Assembly (NCBI RefSeq): GCF_048001765.1
Contig: NZ_CP181447.1
Coordinates: 248,001 to 312,000, forward strand
Length of the DNA stretch: 64,000 nt
Origin: Bombiscardovia asteroides_K
GTDB lineage: Bacteria; Actinomycetota; Actinomycetes; Actinomycetales; Bifidobacteriaceae
Reading direction: 5' to 3'
Shown: positions 55,879 through 64,000 of the stretch, piece by piece
How positions within the stretch are numbered: the stretch's first letter is position 1
Layout: every line of letters begins with the position of its first letter
The notes under the pieces: generated by a model
What the model was told of the DNA's origin: nothing
Databases searched by the model: none
What the model saw: only the letters and a program-made list of their open reading frames with translations
Program-made: the position numbers and the translations under genes

Positions 55879-56499
55879 CTAGTCGCTGCTGGAGGAAAGC
55901 AGACGAATGCCGGCTTGGGCCATGGCCTTTCGAGCCTCGACGCCCTGATCCTCGCTGACCGGTACGGTCAGATCCTCGAAGACCGTGACCTGGTAGCCAA
56001 GTTTTATAGCATCCAAGGCCGTCTCCTTGACGCAGTGGGATTCGGCGATGCCTACTACATCCACTTGGTCGACGCCAGCTTGTGCCAGGGCATCGGCCAA
56101 GGTGACTCCAGATGCCTTGGCTGCAGCGAACTCCTGCCTGCTCTGGATTTTATCGGTGTTGTCTTCGATGCCTTCGAATCCGGAGTAGGCTGCTGAATAC
56201 TGGCCCTTTTTGAAGTGATGGGTGATGCCCAACTCCCGGATTTTGGAATGAAGCTCCGCCCCAGGTGATCCGGCCACGCCGTGCTTGGGCCAGGTGTCCA
56301 CGAAATCCGGGTGATCGGACCAATGAGACCCGGGTTCGATGTGCCAATCCTGGGTGGTGGCCATGTAGGCGTAGTCCTGGGCATGATTGTGGACATAATC
56401 GGCGATTTTGCCAGCCGTGGCGTCGCCTCCCTCGACTCCGAGTTCACCTCCTTCGCAGAAGGTCGGTTGAACATCCACGACGATTAAAGCCTTGGACAT
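55879..56499 (-). CDS. pncA: Nicotinamidase / isochorismatase-family amidohydrolase
   Basis: Hydrolyses nicotinamide to nicotinate for NAD salvage. 206 residues. IVVDVQPTFCEGGEL gives the first catalytic Asp, TTQDWHIEPGSHW gives metal ligands (Asp, His), a Lys lies in the VAGSPGAELH/FKKGQYS region, and the nucleophile Cys is in GIAESHCVKETALDA. ATG 56499 has GGGAG at eight bases; the frame extends further but without support. Single gene with inverted repeats upstream at 56535-56589. Confidence 0.9.
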   Translation of the reverse strand: MSKALIVVDVQPTFCEGGELGVEGGDATAGKIADYVHNHAQDYAYMATTQDWHIEPGSHWSDHPDFVDTWPKHGVAGSPGAELHSKIRELGITHHFKKGQYSAAYSGFEGIEDNTDKIQSRQEFAAAKASGVTLADALAQAGVDQVDVVGIAESHCVKETALDAIKLGYQVTVFEDLTVPVSEDQGVEARKAMAQAGIRLLSSSSD

Positions 56500-56534
56500 G
56501 GTGATCACTCCCTTGGTCGATGCTGACGGTAGGT

Positions 56535-56589
56535 AGAGGAAATACCGGTTGAAGCTCCTCAATCATTTCCTCTTACGTATTAGTCTAAT
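56535..56589 (-). promoter_or_regulatory. Inverted repeats upstream of pncA
   Basis: A perfect 9-bp inverted repeat AGAGGAAAT (56535-56543) / ATTTCCTCT (56565-56573), and next to it the palindrome ATTAG-T-CTAAT (56579-56589). The latter has the same arms as the palindrome in the GNB/LNB promoter at 47074. Likely control region of pncA. The rest of 56590-56844 contains no gene that I can support. Confidence 0.4.
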
Positions 56590-56844
56590 TCTCGCAGGTG
56601 AGCCGGTCCTCCAGGTTGAGTGCATGTGGACAAATGCGGCGGCGAATCAGCATCTTGCGCACAAGACGATAAGACAGGTAGCGAGGGAGGACAAACGTGG
56701 TTGCACGAGGCGGACCCATACGGACTTTTGGGGTGTTTACTTGGTAGTCTAAGTGCCAGGGTTGTACGGAGTTATAGCTGATGCTTCTGGGGCTACCTCT
56801 TCCGTACGTGACAGAGCGGGCATCGTTCCACAGGAGATGCGGGT

Positions 56845-57615
56845 ATGAGGATCAATGAGTTTGGGCAACCTATTGGTGATGCGATTTCGTTTCCCGGGGC
56901 CATTACGCCGGAGCCTGTCATCTTGACTGGCAGTACTGTTCTGGCAGTGCCCTTGGACGGCAACCAGGGTGATGCCTTCTATGAACGGATTTTCAGTCCA
57001 GAATGCGACAAAGCCATCATGACCTATAGCACTCACGATCTCTACCCTAATAGACCATCATTTGACTCAGGGTTCGAATCCATGATTGAAAGTCGCAATC
57101 CTCTCTTCTTTGCTATTCTCCGCAATCCGTCTGCACATGGACTCAGTGTCGGTCAGTCTGCAGATGGAAAGGATGCGGATATACGGAAGCATGTGAAGCT
57201 TCTTGATTCGTCGGATCTGTTGGGCATGTATGCCTTGCAGCGGATAAGGTCCGACGTGGGAAGCATTGAGATGGGGCACGTTATCTATACCCATGAGTTG
57301 CAGAGAAGCAGGCAGGCTACAGAGGCCCAGTATCTGATGGCTAGGCATGTCTTCGAGGACTTGGGCTATCGCCGATACGAGTGGAAGTGCGACAGCCTCA
57401 ACGCGCCCTCACGGGCGGCAGCGCTGAGGCTGGGATTCAAGGCTGAAGGCCGGTTCAGGAACGATATGGTCTACAAGGGCCGTACTCGGGATACGGATTG
57501 GTTTTCCATATTGGACAGCGAATGGCCGGCAGTGAAAGAGCGGTTGGAGACCTGGCTGGATGATGACAATTTCGATCAGCAGGGCAGGCAGAAGCGCCGT
57601 CTGCAAGATTGCTGA
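56845..57615 (+). CDS. GNAT-family N-acetyltransferase (RimJ/RimL-like)
   Basis: 256 residues. The acetyl-CoA-binding fold is seen from about residue 130: LLGMYALQRIRSDVGSIEMG, HVIYTHELQRSRQATEAQYL, and VFEDLGYRRYEWKCDSLNA followed by SRAAALRLGFKAEGRFRN, the classic RimJ/RimL ending. It acetylates an amine of a protein or small molecule; target unknown. AGGAG precedes ATG 56845. GC is lower than in the first half of the window. Confidence 0.88.
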   Translation: MRINEFGQPIGDAISFPGAITPEPVILTGSTVLAVPLDGNQGDAFYERIFSPECDKAIMTYSTHDLYPNRPSFDSGFESMIESRNPLFFAILRNPSAHGLSVGQSADGKDADIRKHVKLLDSSDLLGMYALQRIRSDVGSIEMGHVIYTHELQRSRQATEAQYLMARHVFEDLGYRRYEWKCDSLNAPSRAAALRLGFKAEGRFRNDMVYKGRTRDTDWFSILDSEWPAVKERLETWLDDDNFDQQGRQKRRLQDC

Positions 57616-57641
57616 ACTATTGCTGATCTGACTGCAACCCC

Positions 57642-59481
57642 TTATGGTTGCACTGCGGCATCTTTGAAAAAGCCGAAATAGGCGTTCATGGCTCGGGCTG
57701 TAGGAGTGTCATTGCGGCGCATCAGCGCAAGCGGAGTTCCTTCAAATAGCACTTTTCCGCCCGCGCTTCCGGCTCCCGGGCCCATATCGATCACCCAGTC
57801 GGCCTGGCCGATGAAGCGCAGGTTATGTTCTATGACGATGATAGTGAGTCCTTTGTTGGTGATGAGTTTACGTAGGAGCGCAATCTGCTACAGGATATTG
57901 GATTCATGCAGTCCGCTGGTAGGCTCATCCAAAATCAGGGTCTCATGAATTCCTTCCTTGAGTAGTCTGGCCAGCTTGAGGCGTTGCAGCTCACCGCCCG
58001 AGAGCATATCAAGAGCCTGCCCAACGGATAGGTAAGACAGACCCACATCCTCCAGGGCCTTCATAGCTGGCCCCAGCACTTCACGATATTGGTGCATAGC
58101 CTCGCTGGCAGTCAGTTTCAGCATGTTGAGCCATGAAGCCTTCCTTAATAAGGGTGCTCTTACCTGAGCCGGCCACCCCCCGGTCACCACAGTCAGCATT
58201 TGCCGGGGTATCTTGGCGTGGGCTTCTCTGACGTTGTGGGCAGTGACCTTGTCTATTGTATAGAAGCCATGCGAAGGCACCGATGGTTCATTTACCACGC
58301 CTGGATCTGCCAGGGCTCTGCCAGTTGCTGTGCCGCTTCTCAGCAGAGACTGATAGTTCCCTTCAAAGACGATCCGTCCGCCTTCACTGCCTGCCCCTGG
58401 CCCCATGTCGACGATATGGTCCGCAATGGCGATGAGCTCGGGGTCATGATCCACGATCACTACCGTATTGCCCCTGTCTCGCAAGCCTTCAAAGATTTTC
58501 TTGATCCCAGTCAGGTCATGGGGGTGCAAGCCAACGCTTGGCTATCTTGCGCATTAGGTCCTGCAGAATGGTCTCAGCCTGATCGTCATGAATCTTTCCA
58601 AGCCATTCCTGGAGGTCTGCCACGCTCATGGCGGAGCAGTCAGCTATGTTCAGTCCGCGGATCCTGGCTGAGCGCACCTTGGCGTTGACTCTGGCCCCCT
58701 GGCAGTCGGGGCACTGGGTGATTCGCGTAACCTCCTCCAGCTCATGCTGGTACTTGTCGTTGCCCTGGTTGATGAAGGTCTTGGTGATCCTGGGCACCAA
58801 TCCCTCATACATGGCTGTCTTGTGCCAGTTGGGGCCAAGGTGTGCCGGTTTTTGCCTCTTGCCGTAGAGCAGGAAGTCGAGGGCATCTCTGTCCCACTCC
58901 TGTAGAGGCAGGTCGTTGTCAAAATAACCTGAATCCATATACCTGGTCAGCCTCCAGCCGCCCGGCTGAAAGGTGGGAAAGTTGATGGCTCCCTGGTTCA
59001 GCGAGAGATCCATGCTGAGCAGGCGATCAAGCACCAGAGTGCGCACAGTTCCCAGTCCCTGGCAGGTCGGGCACATCCCCGCAGGATTGTTGAAGGAATA
59101 TGTCATGGAGTACCCGATGAAGGGCTGGGCCATACGGGAGAACAGCAGGCGTAGGGCGGTGTAGATATCGGTGTAGGTACCCACGGTCGAGCGGGCATTT
59201 CCAGAGAGCTGCTTCTGGGTGACGACAATGGAGAAGGGCAGGTTATCGATGCGGGCGACTTCCGCGGGCTCATACTTGGGCAGGAGCTGCTGGATGTAGG
59301 AGCTATAGCTGCGGTTGATCATGCGCTGTGACTCGGCTGCCAGCGTGGAAAACACCAGAGATGACTTTCCTGAACCTGACATACCGGTGACCACGGTGAT
59401 GGCCCGTTTGGGTATGGCCAGCGAGACTTGCTTGAGATTGTGCGTGGAGGCCCTATCAATAAGGATGGATTCCGTCCTCAT
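57642..59481 (-). pseudogene. UvrA-like ABC ATPase, broken by several lesions
   Basis: A two-NBD, UvrA-paralogue type (DNA repair or drug-resistance UvrA-like). The N-terminal piece is intact from ATG 59481: Walker A GMSGSGKS, Zn motifs CPTCQGLG and CPDCQGAR. Lesions: (1) a deletion and frame change near 58531-58537 joins LMRKIAKR directly to GLHPHDL, losing the first LSGGE/Walker B; (2) a G6 run at 58174-58179 shifts the frame exactly at the second Walker A (the other frame reads VAGSGKSTLIKEGFM); (3) the segment after it, with the second zinc module, is missing before LTASEAM; (4) in-frame TAG at 57888-57890 after GLHESNIL, with clear homology continuing to a stop at 57642. Not expected to function. 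Its start overlaps the marR stop (TGATG). Confidence 0.88.
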
Positions 59482-59915
59482 CAGGCGATCCGCTCCTGGC
59501 GGAGCTTGGCGATGAGCCTGTTGGCAAGAGCAGTGAACTCTTCCTGCTCGTCTTCAGACCAGACCTGTCTGGCGTCTTCCTCAAGGGTCTTATGCTGTTG
59601 ATCGATGATGCCGAGCATGTCCCGACCGTCCTGGGTCAGGCAGGTCTCCAGCTCTCGCCGGTCACGGGTATCGGGCGTCTGTCTGATGTATCCGAGATCG
59701 CGCAGCGTGCTCAGGTTCTTGGAGACCTTGGATCGGCTCATACCAAGTAGCTGACCAATCTGTGAGGGCCTGAAGGCTCCAGTACGCAGAACAGTGAGGA
59801 TATCGAATTGTTGCCAGGTGATGTCTCCTGGGTTGACCCTATTACGCTCCGCTACGAATTCGCACTGCAGATACATGAGAGCGTTATAAAGGGAAGAGGA
59901 TTTATTTGATTTCAT
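59481..59915 (-). CDS. MarR-family regulator
   Basis: 144 residues with a winged-helix domain: ITWQQFDILTVL, FRPSQIGQLLGMSRSKVSKN (recognition helix region), then LGYIRQTPDTRDRRELET (wing). It probably controls itself and the downstream UvrA-like gene, now a pseudogene. ATG 59915 has no Shine-Dalgarno. A -10-like TATGAT (59933-59928) is only 12 bases upstream, which suggests a nearly leaderless mRNA. The frame stays open further upstream but across the operator repeats. Confidence 0.85.
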   Translation of the reverse strand: MKSNKSSSLYNALMYLQCEFVAERNRVNPGDITWQQFDILTVLRTGAFRPSQIGQLLGMSRSKVSKNLSTLRDLGYIRQTPDTRDRRELETCLTQDGRDMLGIIDQQHKTLEEDARQVWSEDEQEEFTALANRLIAKLRQERIA

Positions 59916-59919
59916 AATA

Positions 59920-59944
59920 GAAACTATATCATATTGGAAACTAT
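59920..59944. promoter_or_regulatory. Direct repeats flanking the marR -10 box
   Basis: GAAACTAT occurs at 59920-59927 and 59937-59944, 17 bp apart, on either side of the minus-strand -10 TATGAT (59933-59928). Probable autoregulatory site. Confidence 0.5.
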
Positions 59945-60361
59945 CAGTTGATTGATTGGGCTCATCATGTATCAACTTCAAGTCCGTCCGGTTTTCTTGG
60001 TCTGCTGAAGGGGTGGGCGGACTTTTCGACTGTATGCCTGGGTGCCACTCTATTGCAGTCCGATACTGAACACTTATGGAATTCCTTGTGCCAAGGCTCA
60101 TCCTGAGTGGAATTCTGATGCTATAGAAGGGTTGCGTATGTGCCGTAGAATCTATCGCGAAATAGGCTTCGGCGCATAGGGCTTTCTAACGGTTTCAAAC
60201 TGGATTTGATCGATGGCAGGATTGCATTTCCCGCGAGCGGCGCTACACGGCAGCGTGGATTTGCAGTGCTAGCTGTGATCTTCGAGTTGCTGGATTGTCA
60301 AGGCAAAGACCAGCCCGCCATTGTCGAAACCTTCATCTCTGCTCGTGTATTGTGTCGGTCT
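59945..60361. other. Gene-free stretch between marR and the ABC exporter
   Basis: About 420 bp. I see no coding sequence with a start signal and homology on either strand. Open frames here are short or run into the convergent exporter gene out of frame. Confidence 0.5.
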
Positions 60362-60396
60362 ACCTGGAGGGGTCTTTGCCAGATACCCCTCCAGGT
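60362..60396. terminator. Strong hairpin downstream of the ABC exporter operon
   Basis: ACCTGGAGGGG (60362-60372) pairs with CCCCTCCAGGT (60386-60396), an 11-bp perfect stem with a 13-nt loop, 22 bp past the stop of the minus-strand ATPase gene. T-rich sequence lies on the plus-strand side only, so on the minus strand it lacks a classic U tract. It may still end or protect that mRNA. Confidence 0.6.
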
Positions 60397-60417
60397 TTAT
60401 TGTTGCTTGTTTTGGGG

Positions 60418-62289
60418 TTACCGAGAACCTTTGGCCAGAATTTCTTCTAAGGTCGCATCCGTTCGGCGTATGGTGCATTCTCGATTAGTCATGTCCAAGG
60501 GGGATAAGGCCTTTCGCACCTCCGCCTCGCTTCCATTCATGACCCGCAAGGTCTTGCCGTCCAGAGTGACCGGCAGGTTCGCCTGCTTCAACAGTGCAAA
60601 GGCATTCCGCCACCTGCTTGTCTGGACCATGATGGAGGAGTGTCCACGTAGGACTTCTTCCAAGGTGCCTTCTGCCTGCGTGTGGCCATGTGAGAGAATA
60701 AGGCAGCAGTCACACTGTGATGCTTCGCTCATATAATGCGTGGTTACCAATATTCCTACCCCGTTGGCGGCTGTGCGGTGAAGCTCACGCCACAAGCGCA
60801 TTCGTGATACCGGGTCCATTCCGGAAGTGGGTTCATCCAGAACCAGCAGTTTTGGCTGGTGCTCGGCAGCGATGGCATAGGCCAGGAGCCGTTGGGAGCC
60901 AAGCGGCAGATTGCCGACTGGTCGCTTTCCCAAGGAATTAGCATAGAGGGAGGTCCATCCGCGCGCTGCCACCTTGTATATATCAGCTGAAAACTGCATA
61001 TTTTCTGTAGCGTTCAATGCTCGATAGAGTCCAAGGCCTTGAGGGACATATCCTATAAGACGACGTGTAGAGAAGCCTGGCTTTCCGCCAAACATGGACA
61101 CCCATCCCTTATCCATTGTTTCAAGCCCAAGAAGAATCCTGATGAGCGTTGTCTTTCCTGCACCGTTCCCACCGATAAGTCCAAATATCTGACCTGGATT
61201 GACCTGTAGCGATACCTCATTGAGAGCCTTGAATGATCCGAATTGCTTGGTGATCGACATAGCATTGACGCATGGCTCGCTGGTATGCCTGATGGTTTCT
61301 GAACCCTTGTGGGGCCTCTCTGCAGAATCCGATTCCGATGACGCTGATATAGAAGCAGTGGTATGCTCCTTTTCTTCGTCGGAGAGAAGAAAAGCGATGG
61401 ATGCATTCTCCAAGTCAAAATCAGTGCGGCGAAAGTCTTGAGGTGTTCTGCTGTCCTTTGGCGATGTCCAGATATAGACTGTATTGCCCCTTTGCCAGTT
61501 ATGGTAGGCAAGCTCCGGAGGGCGTGCTCGCAATGAGGATCCGAACGAAGATTGCAGGATCATCGGCTTTCCGATGTCGAGCGCTGCCTCCCATAATTTG
61601 CCCGGCGCATCGTTCTGCATGGCTTGCGGATCGCCCACATACAGTGGTTTCCCCTTGTTCATCAGATACAGAGTCGAGGCACGGGCCGCCTCGTCCAGAT
61701 ATGTTGTAGCAAACAATACAGTTCTACCCTCGACCGCTTGGGATGATATCAGAGCGAGAATGTCTTCGCGACTGGCCGGGTCTACGCCTGTAGTCGGCTC
61801 GTCGAGCAGAAGGAGGTCAGGCTCATGCAGTGCTGCCATGATTACACCAAGCTTTTGGCGCATTCCTCCTGACAGCTGTCCTCCTAACCTGTTCCGGGCG
61901 TCTATCAATCCTGCGCTTTCAATTAAGTAGTCAATGCGCTCTTGAGCGTGTGCAGGGTTCATGTGGTAGATGCCGGCAACAAATCGCAGATTTTCCAGCA
62001 CGGTCATGTCACGCCATACTCCTGAATCCGCAGGTTGGTAGCCGATGCGTTCCTTGTCGGGCAGTCCTGTAATCTTCCCGGAAGCTGCTTTTACCCGGCC
62101 TGCCAGCAGCTTCAGCAGAGTGGTCTTTCCTGCGCCATCTCCGCCTGTGAAAGCGGTCAGGCTGCCTGCAGAGAATGTCCCTGTGAAGGAATCAAGCGCT
62201 TTGACGCCATCAAAGGTTACATCGACGTCTCTCAATTGAAGACTGTTGTTCTGTCTGTTCATTTTCTTAAAGTCCTGATCTTTGCTCAT
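60418..62289 (-). CDS. YbhF-like ABC exporter ATPase with two nucleotide-binding domains
   Basis: 623 residues. NBD1 (about 17-235): Walker A GGDGAGKTT, signature QLSGGMRQK, Walker B LLLLDEPTTGVDP. NBD2 (about 345-560): Walker A GGNGAGKTT, the unusual signature LPLGSQRL, Walker B LLVLDEPTSGMDP. The LPLG signature in the second half is usual in the YbhF/RbbA class. A low-complexity acidic linker (about 300-335) joins them. It powers an ABC-2 exporter with the overlapping upstream permease; the substrate is probably a drug or toxic cation, by family. GC is low for this chromosome. Confidence 0.9.
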   Translation of the reverse strand: MSKDQDFKKMNRQNNSLQLRDVDVTFDGVKALDSFTGTFSAGSLTAFTGGDGAGKTTLLKLLAGRVKAASGKITGLPDKERIGYQPADSGVWRDMTVLENLRFVAGIYHMNPAHAQERIDYLIESAGLIDARNRLGGQLSGGMRQKLGVIMAALHEPDLLLLDEPTTGVDPASREDILALISSQAVEGRTVLFATTYLDEAARASTLYLMNKGKPLYVGDPQAMQNDAPGKLWEAALDIGKPMILQSSFGSSLRARPPELAYHNWQRGNTVYIWTSPKDSRTPQDFRRTDFDLENASIAFLLSDEEKEHTTASISASSESDSAERPHKGSETIRHTSEPCVNAMSITKQFGSFKALNEVSLQVNPGQIFGLIGGNGAGKTTLIRILLGLETMDKGWVSMFGGKPGFSTRRLIGYVPQGLGLYRALNATENMQFSADIYKVAARGWTSLYANSLGKRPVGNLPLGSQRLLAYAIAAEHQPKLLVLDEPTSGMDPVSRMRLWRELHRTAANGVGILVTTHYMSEASQCDCCLILSHGHTQAEGTLEEVLRGHSSIMVQTSRWRNAFALLKQANLPVTLDGKTLRVMNGSEAEVRKALSPLDMTNRECTIRRTDATLEEILAKGSR

Positions 62290-63575
62290 CGTGCCCCTCC
62301 TCTAGTGAGTAGGCGGCGCAGTTTCAGCGAGGCGAGAGAAAACAGCACCACTGCTTCAGCAGTCAGTATTGCCACCGGCAGCCACAGCGATTCCCATGTA
62401 GACCCGCGCAGCATGATTCCCTGAGCCATCTGATTGAACCAGGTCAGTGGAAGTATGTACCCGATCCATCGAACCGATGCGGCCATGGATTCAAGCGGGA
62501 AGATGATGCCGCCAAGCAGCATTTGCGGCATGACCAACATCATCGCCATCTGTACAGCCTGCCCTGAGTTTTGGGATATGGTCGAAATAAAAATGCCCAT
62601 GCCCAGCACTACAAACAGGAACAGGACTGTTCCCAGCAGAAATATCCAGAAATTACCGCGGAAGGGAATTCCGAATACCCATATGCCCAGGATGGTGATG
62701 ATGGCCATGTCCACCAAGGCAAGCAGGAAGTAGGGGGCTATTTTCCCGACAATGATGCTGAATGGGCGAAGCGGCATAACAGCGAGCTGTTCCAATGTGC
62801 CCTGTTCTCGTTCCCTGACCAGACCGATGCTGGTGATCATGGTGCCGATCAGCGTGATAATCAGGCCGATAAGTCCTGGAATCATGACAAAAGAGGTTTT
62901 CAGGTCGGGGTTGAAGAAGATCGTCATAGCTGATGTGTTGATGTCATTTGCGGGAGCGACGTTGGTTTTCTCTGACATATCGCTGTTCTTTTCCAACGAC
63001 AGCTGAGGTCTTGGTGGTGCGGGCTGGCCCTTTGCTGCTGCCTGTTGAGCGTCGAGCTGATACTCCTGAAGTTGCTGCTCGAATTGTCTCATTTTTTCTT
63101 GTTGTGTTTTCAGAGCATTCTTTTTGGCTTCCTTTGCGCTCTGCTGCATATCTTCACCGGTGAGTTGCAAAACTGTTTTTCTGGCGGACTGCGCGGCGAA
63201 TAGACCTGAACCGTCGATGTAGGCATGAGCGTCTGTGCCAAGAATTCTGCTCTGCTTATCTGCGGCATCGCCTTTTACGGTGATGACTGCATCTGCCTTT
63301 CTGTCTCGCAAGAGAGTCTCGGCGTCGTTTCTTCCATGCATGTGCTCATCTATGCTGGTGATGGTCATTCCATCCTTGTAAGCATCGTATTTTTCCAGCT
63401 TTTCAGCGTATTGATTCGCGTTCTCTCCGATGACGATGACCGATACCTTGTCAACTGAGAAATTCGCGGCATAGCCAAAAATGAACAGCAGAAGCACAGG
63501 CATGAGGATAAGCATGGCCAGAGTTCTTTTGTCTCGCAAAAGCTCTCTGAACTCTTTGATCATCACGGCTTTCAT
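62286..63575 (-). CDS. ABC-2 type permease (YbhS/YbhR-like)
   Basis: 429 residues. An N-terminal helix (about 23-42) is followed by an extracytoplasmic domain (about 45-240) with a Gln/Glu/Ala-rich coiled coil, and five C-terminal helices. The ABC-2 signature REREQGTLEQLAVMPLRP is near residue 270. GGAG stands four bases before ATG 63575; the longer frame reaches into the operator region. It overlaps the ATPase gene by four bases. Only one permease gene is present, so a homodimer is likely, unlike the two-permease YbhFSR. Confidence 0.9.
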   Translation of the reverse strand: MKAVMIKEFRELLRDKRTLAMLILMPVLLLFIFGYAANFSVDKVSVIVIGENANQYAEKLEKYDAYKDGMTITSIDEHMHGRNDAETLLRDRKADAVITVKGDAADKQSRILGTDAHAYIDGSGLFAAQSARKTVLQLTGEDMQQSAKEAKKNALKTQQEKMRQFEQQLQEYQLDAQQAAAKGQPAPPRPQLSLEKNSDMSEKTNVAPANDINTSAMTIFFNPDLKTSFVMIPGLIGLIITLIGTMITSIGLVREREQGTLEQLAVMPLRPFSIIVGKIAPYFLLALVDMAIITILGIWVFGIPFRGNFWIFLLGTVLFLFVVLGMGIFISTISQNSGQAVQMAMMLVMPQMLLGGIIFPLESMAASVRWIGYILPLTWFNQMAQGIMLRGSTWESLWLPVAILTAEAVVLFSLASLKLRRLLTRGGAR

Positions 63576-63629
63576 GTTTCTCCAATCACTCACTCTCTCA
63601 GACCGGCCTTGATGGCCGTCGTGCATTTA

Positions 63630-63680
63630 TTCATCATCGATGAACAAATGGTATGCTAGCACATATTCATCATTGATGAA
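63630..63680. promoter_or_regulatory. Twin TetR-type operators
   Basis: TTCATC-ATC-GATGAA (63630-63644) and TTCATC-ATT-GATGAA (63666-63680, with flanking A/T making arms of 7). They differ in one central base and are centred 36 bp apart, in the 145-bp gap between the exporter and the divergent tetR gene. Confidence 0.8.
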
Positions 63681-63729
63681 TTCTTGAGTTTCAGCTAGTA
63701 TTTCCTGTTAGAAATAGAGGATGGAGAAA

Positions 63730-64000
63730 ATGTCAGCCGAGGGAAAGTCACGCACGCGAAAGTCATCCGGAAAGAAGAAGGCAATGCCTGATAAGACGGC
63801 GGTAAGGGCCGCTAAGCGTGCAAAGGGGGATTGCTCCCGTAGGCAGCGACGCGGGCGCCCTAGCAGGGCGGAGAATTCTGCTGCACGGGAAAACCTACTT
63901 GAAGCGGCTTGCCGAGCTTTCTCCACCAGCCCATTTGATAAGGTCACCATGCGGGGGATAGCCCGAGATGCTGGTTATGACCAAAACCTCCTCTACTACT
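63730..64000 (+). CDS. TetR-family regulator (5' part)
   Basis: About 90 codons visible, cut by the right edge. A basic, low-complexity N-terminal extension of about 50 residues (Lys/Arg/Ser) precedes the TetR helix-turn-helix: ENLLEAACRAFSTSPFDKVT, then MRGIARDAGYDQNLLYY. It is divergent from the exporter with two operators between, so it probably represses exporter and itself, like CecR with ybhF in E. coli. ATG 63730 has AGAGG at nine bases; ATG 63721 in frame is the alternative. Confidence 0.85.
   Translation, partial: MSAEGKSRTRKSSGKKKAMPDKTAVRAAKRAKGDCSRRQRRGRPSRAENSAARENLLEAACRAFSTSPFDKVTMRGIARDAGYDQNLLYY

Noticed and set aside
57633..57652. TGCAACC/GGTTGCA hairpin as a terminator between the GNAT gene and the uvrA-like pseudogene
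   Set aside because: The 7-bp stem lies over the pseudogene stop and has no T tract on either strand. Too weak to call.
60418..62289. LPLGS in place of LSGGQ in the second NBD of the exporter ATPase as a sign of degeneration
   Set aside because: This form is normal for the second domain of YbhF/RbbA-type proteins, and Walker A and B are intact. The case differs from the degenerate ABC protein at 15637.

Overview
The window looks like chromosome of a Bifidobacterium or a close relative in the Bifidobacteriaceae. Overall GC is high. It carries a GH112 galacto-N-biose/lacto-N-biose phosphorylase with its N-acetylhexosamine kinase and class II GalT, an EngBF-type GH101 enzyme, the actinobacterial zwf-opcA pair, and several ABC importers for oligosaccharides without their own ATPase. 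These assignments rest on motif and sequence recognition by eye; the species cannot be named. I saw no rRNA, tRNA, CRISPR array, insertion sequence or prophage.

Layout. 0-6.3 kb: the end of a long-form 6-phosphogluconate dehydrogenase, then a LacI regulator divergent from a binding protein-permease-permease-GH43 operon. Two LacI-type operators flank a strong promoter between them. 6.3-14 kb: a gluconate and oxidative pentose phosphate block, with gntP-gntK-short-form gnd divergent from a GntR regulator, followed by zwf-opcA-pgl. 14-23 kb: an HD-domain protein, an ATP-grasp-like protein, an ABC ATPase with nearly all catalytic motifs lost paired with an FtsX-type permease, a 14-helix-type MFS exporter, and a large SWIM-SNF2 helicase. 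23.7-28.2 kb: a compact GH67 alpha-glucuronidase / GH43 beta-xylosidase / aquaglyceroporin operon for glucuronoxylan fragments. 28.2-35.3 kb: a small conserved-looking protein and a 2149-residue surface protein with five 333-bp tandem repeats that read as identical. 35.5-38.8 kb: an MFS transporter, a membrane-anchored hypothetical, a TIGR02328-type protein and an SDR oxidoreductase.

38.9-52.8 kb is a mucin O-glycan locus on the minus strand. A cell-wall-attached GH101 endo-alpha-N-acetylgalactosaminidase would release galacto-N-biose. A lipoprotein and two permeases would import it, the GH112 phosphorylase would split it, and NahK and GalT would feed the products to nucleotide sugars. The usual UDP-glucose 4-epimerase is not in this cluster.

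53-57.6 kb holds an OFA-like MFS transporter, an eroded gene end, an SDR gene behind a MerR-type promoter, a nicotinamidase and a GNAT acetyltransferase. 57.6-64 kb has lower GC. It contains a UvrA-like pseudogene with several lesions behind an apparently intact MarR gene, and a YbhF-like ABC exporter divergent from a TetR regulator (cut by the window end) with two palindromic operators between them.
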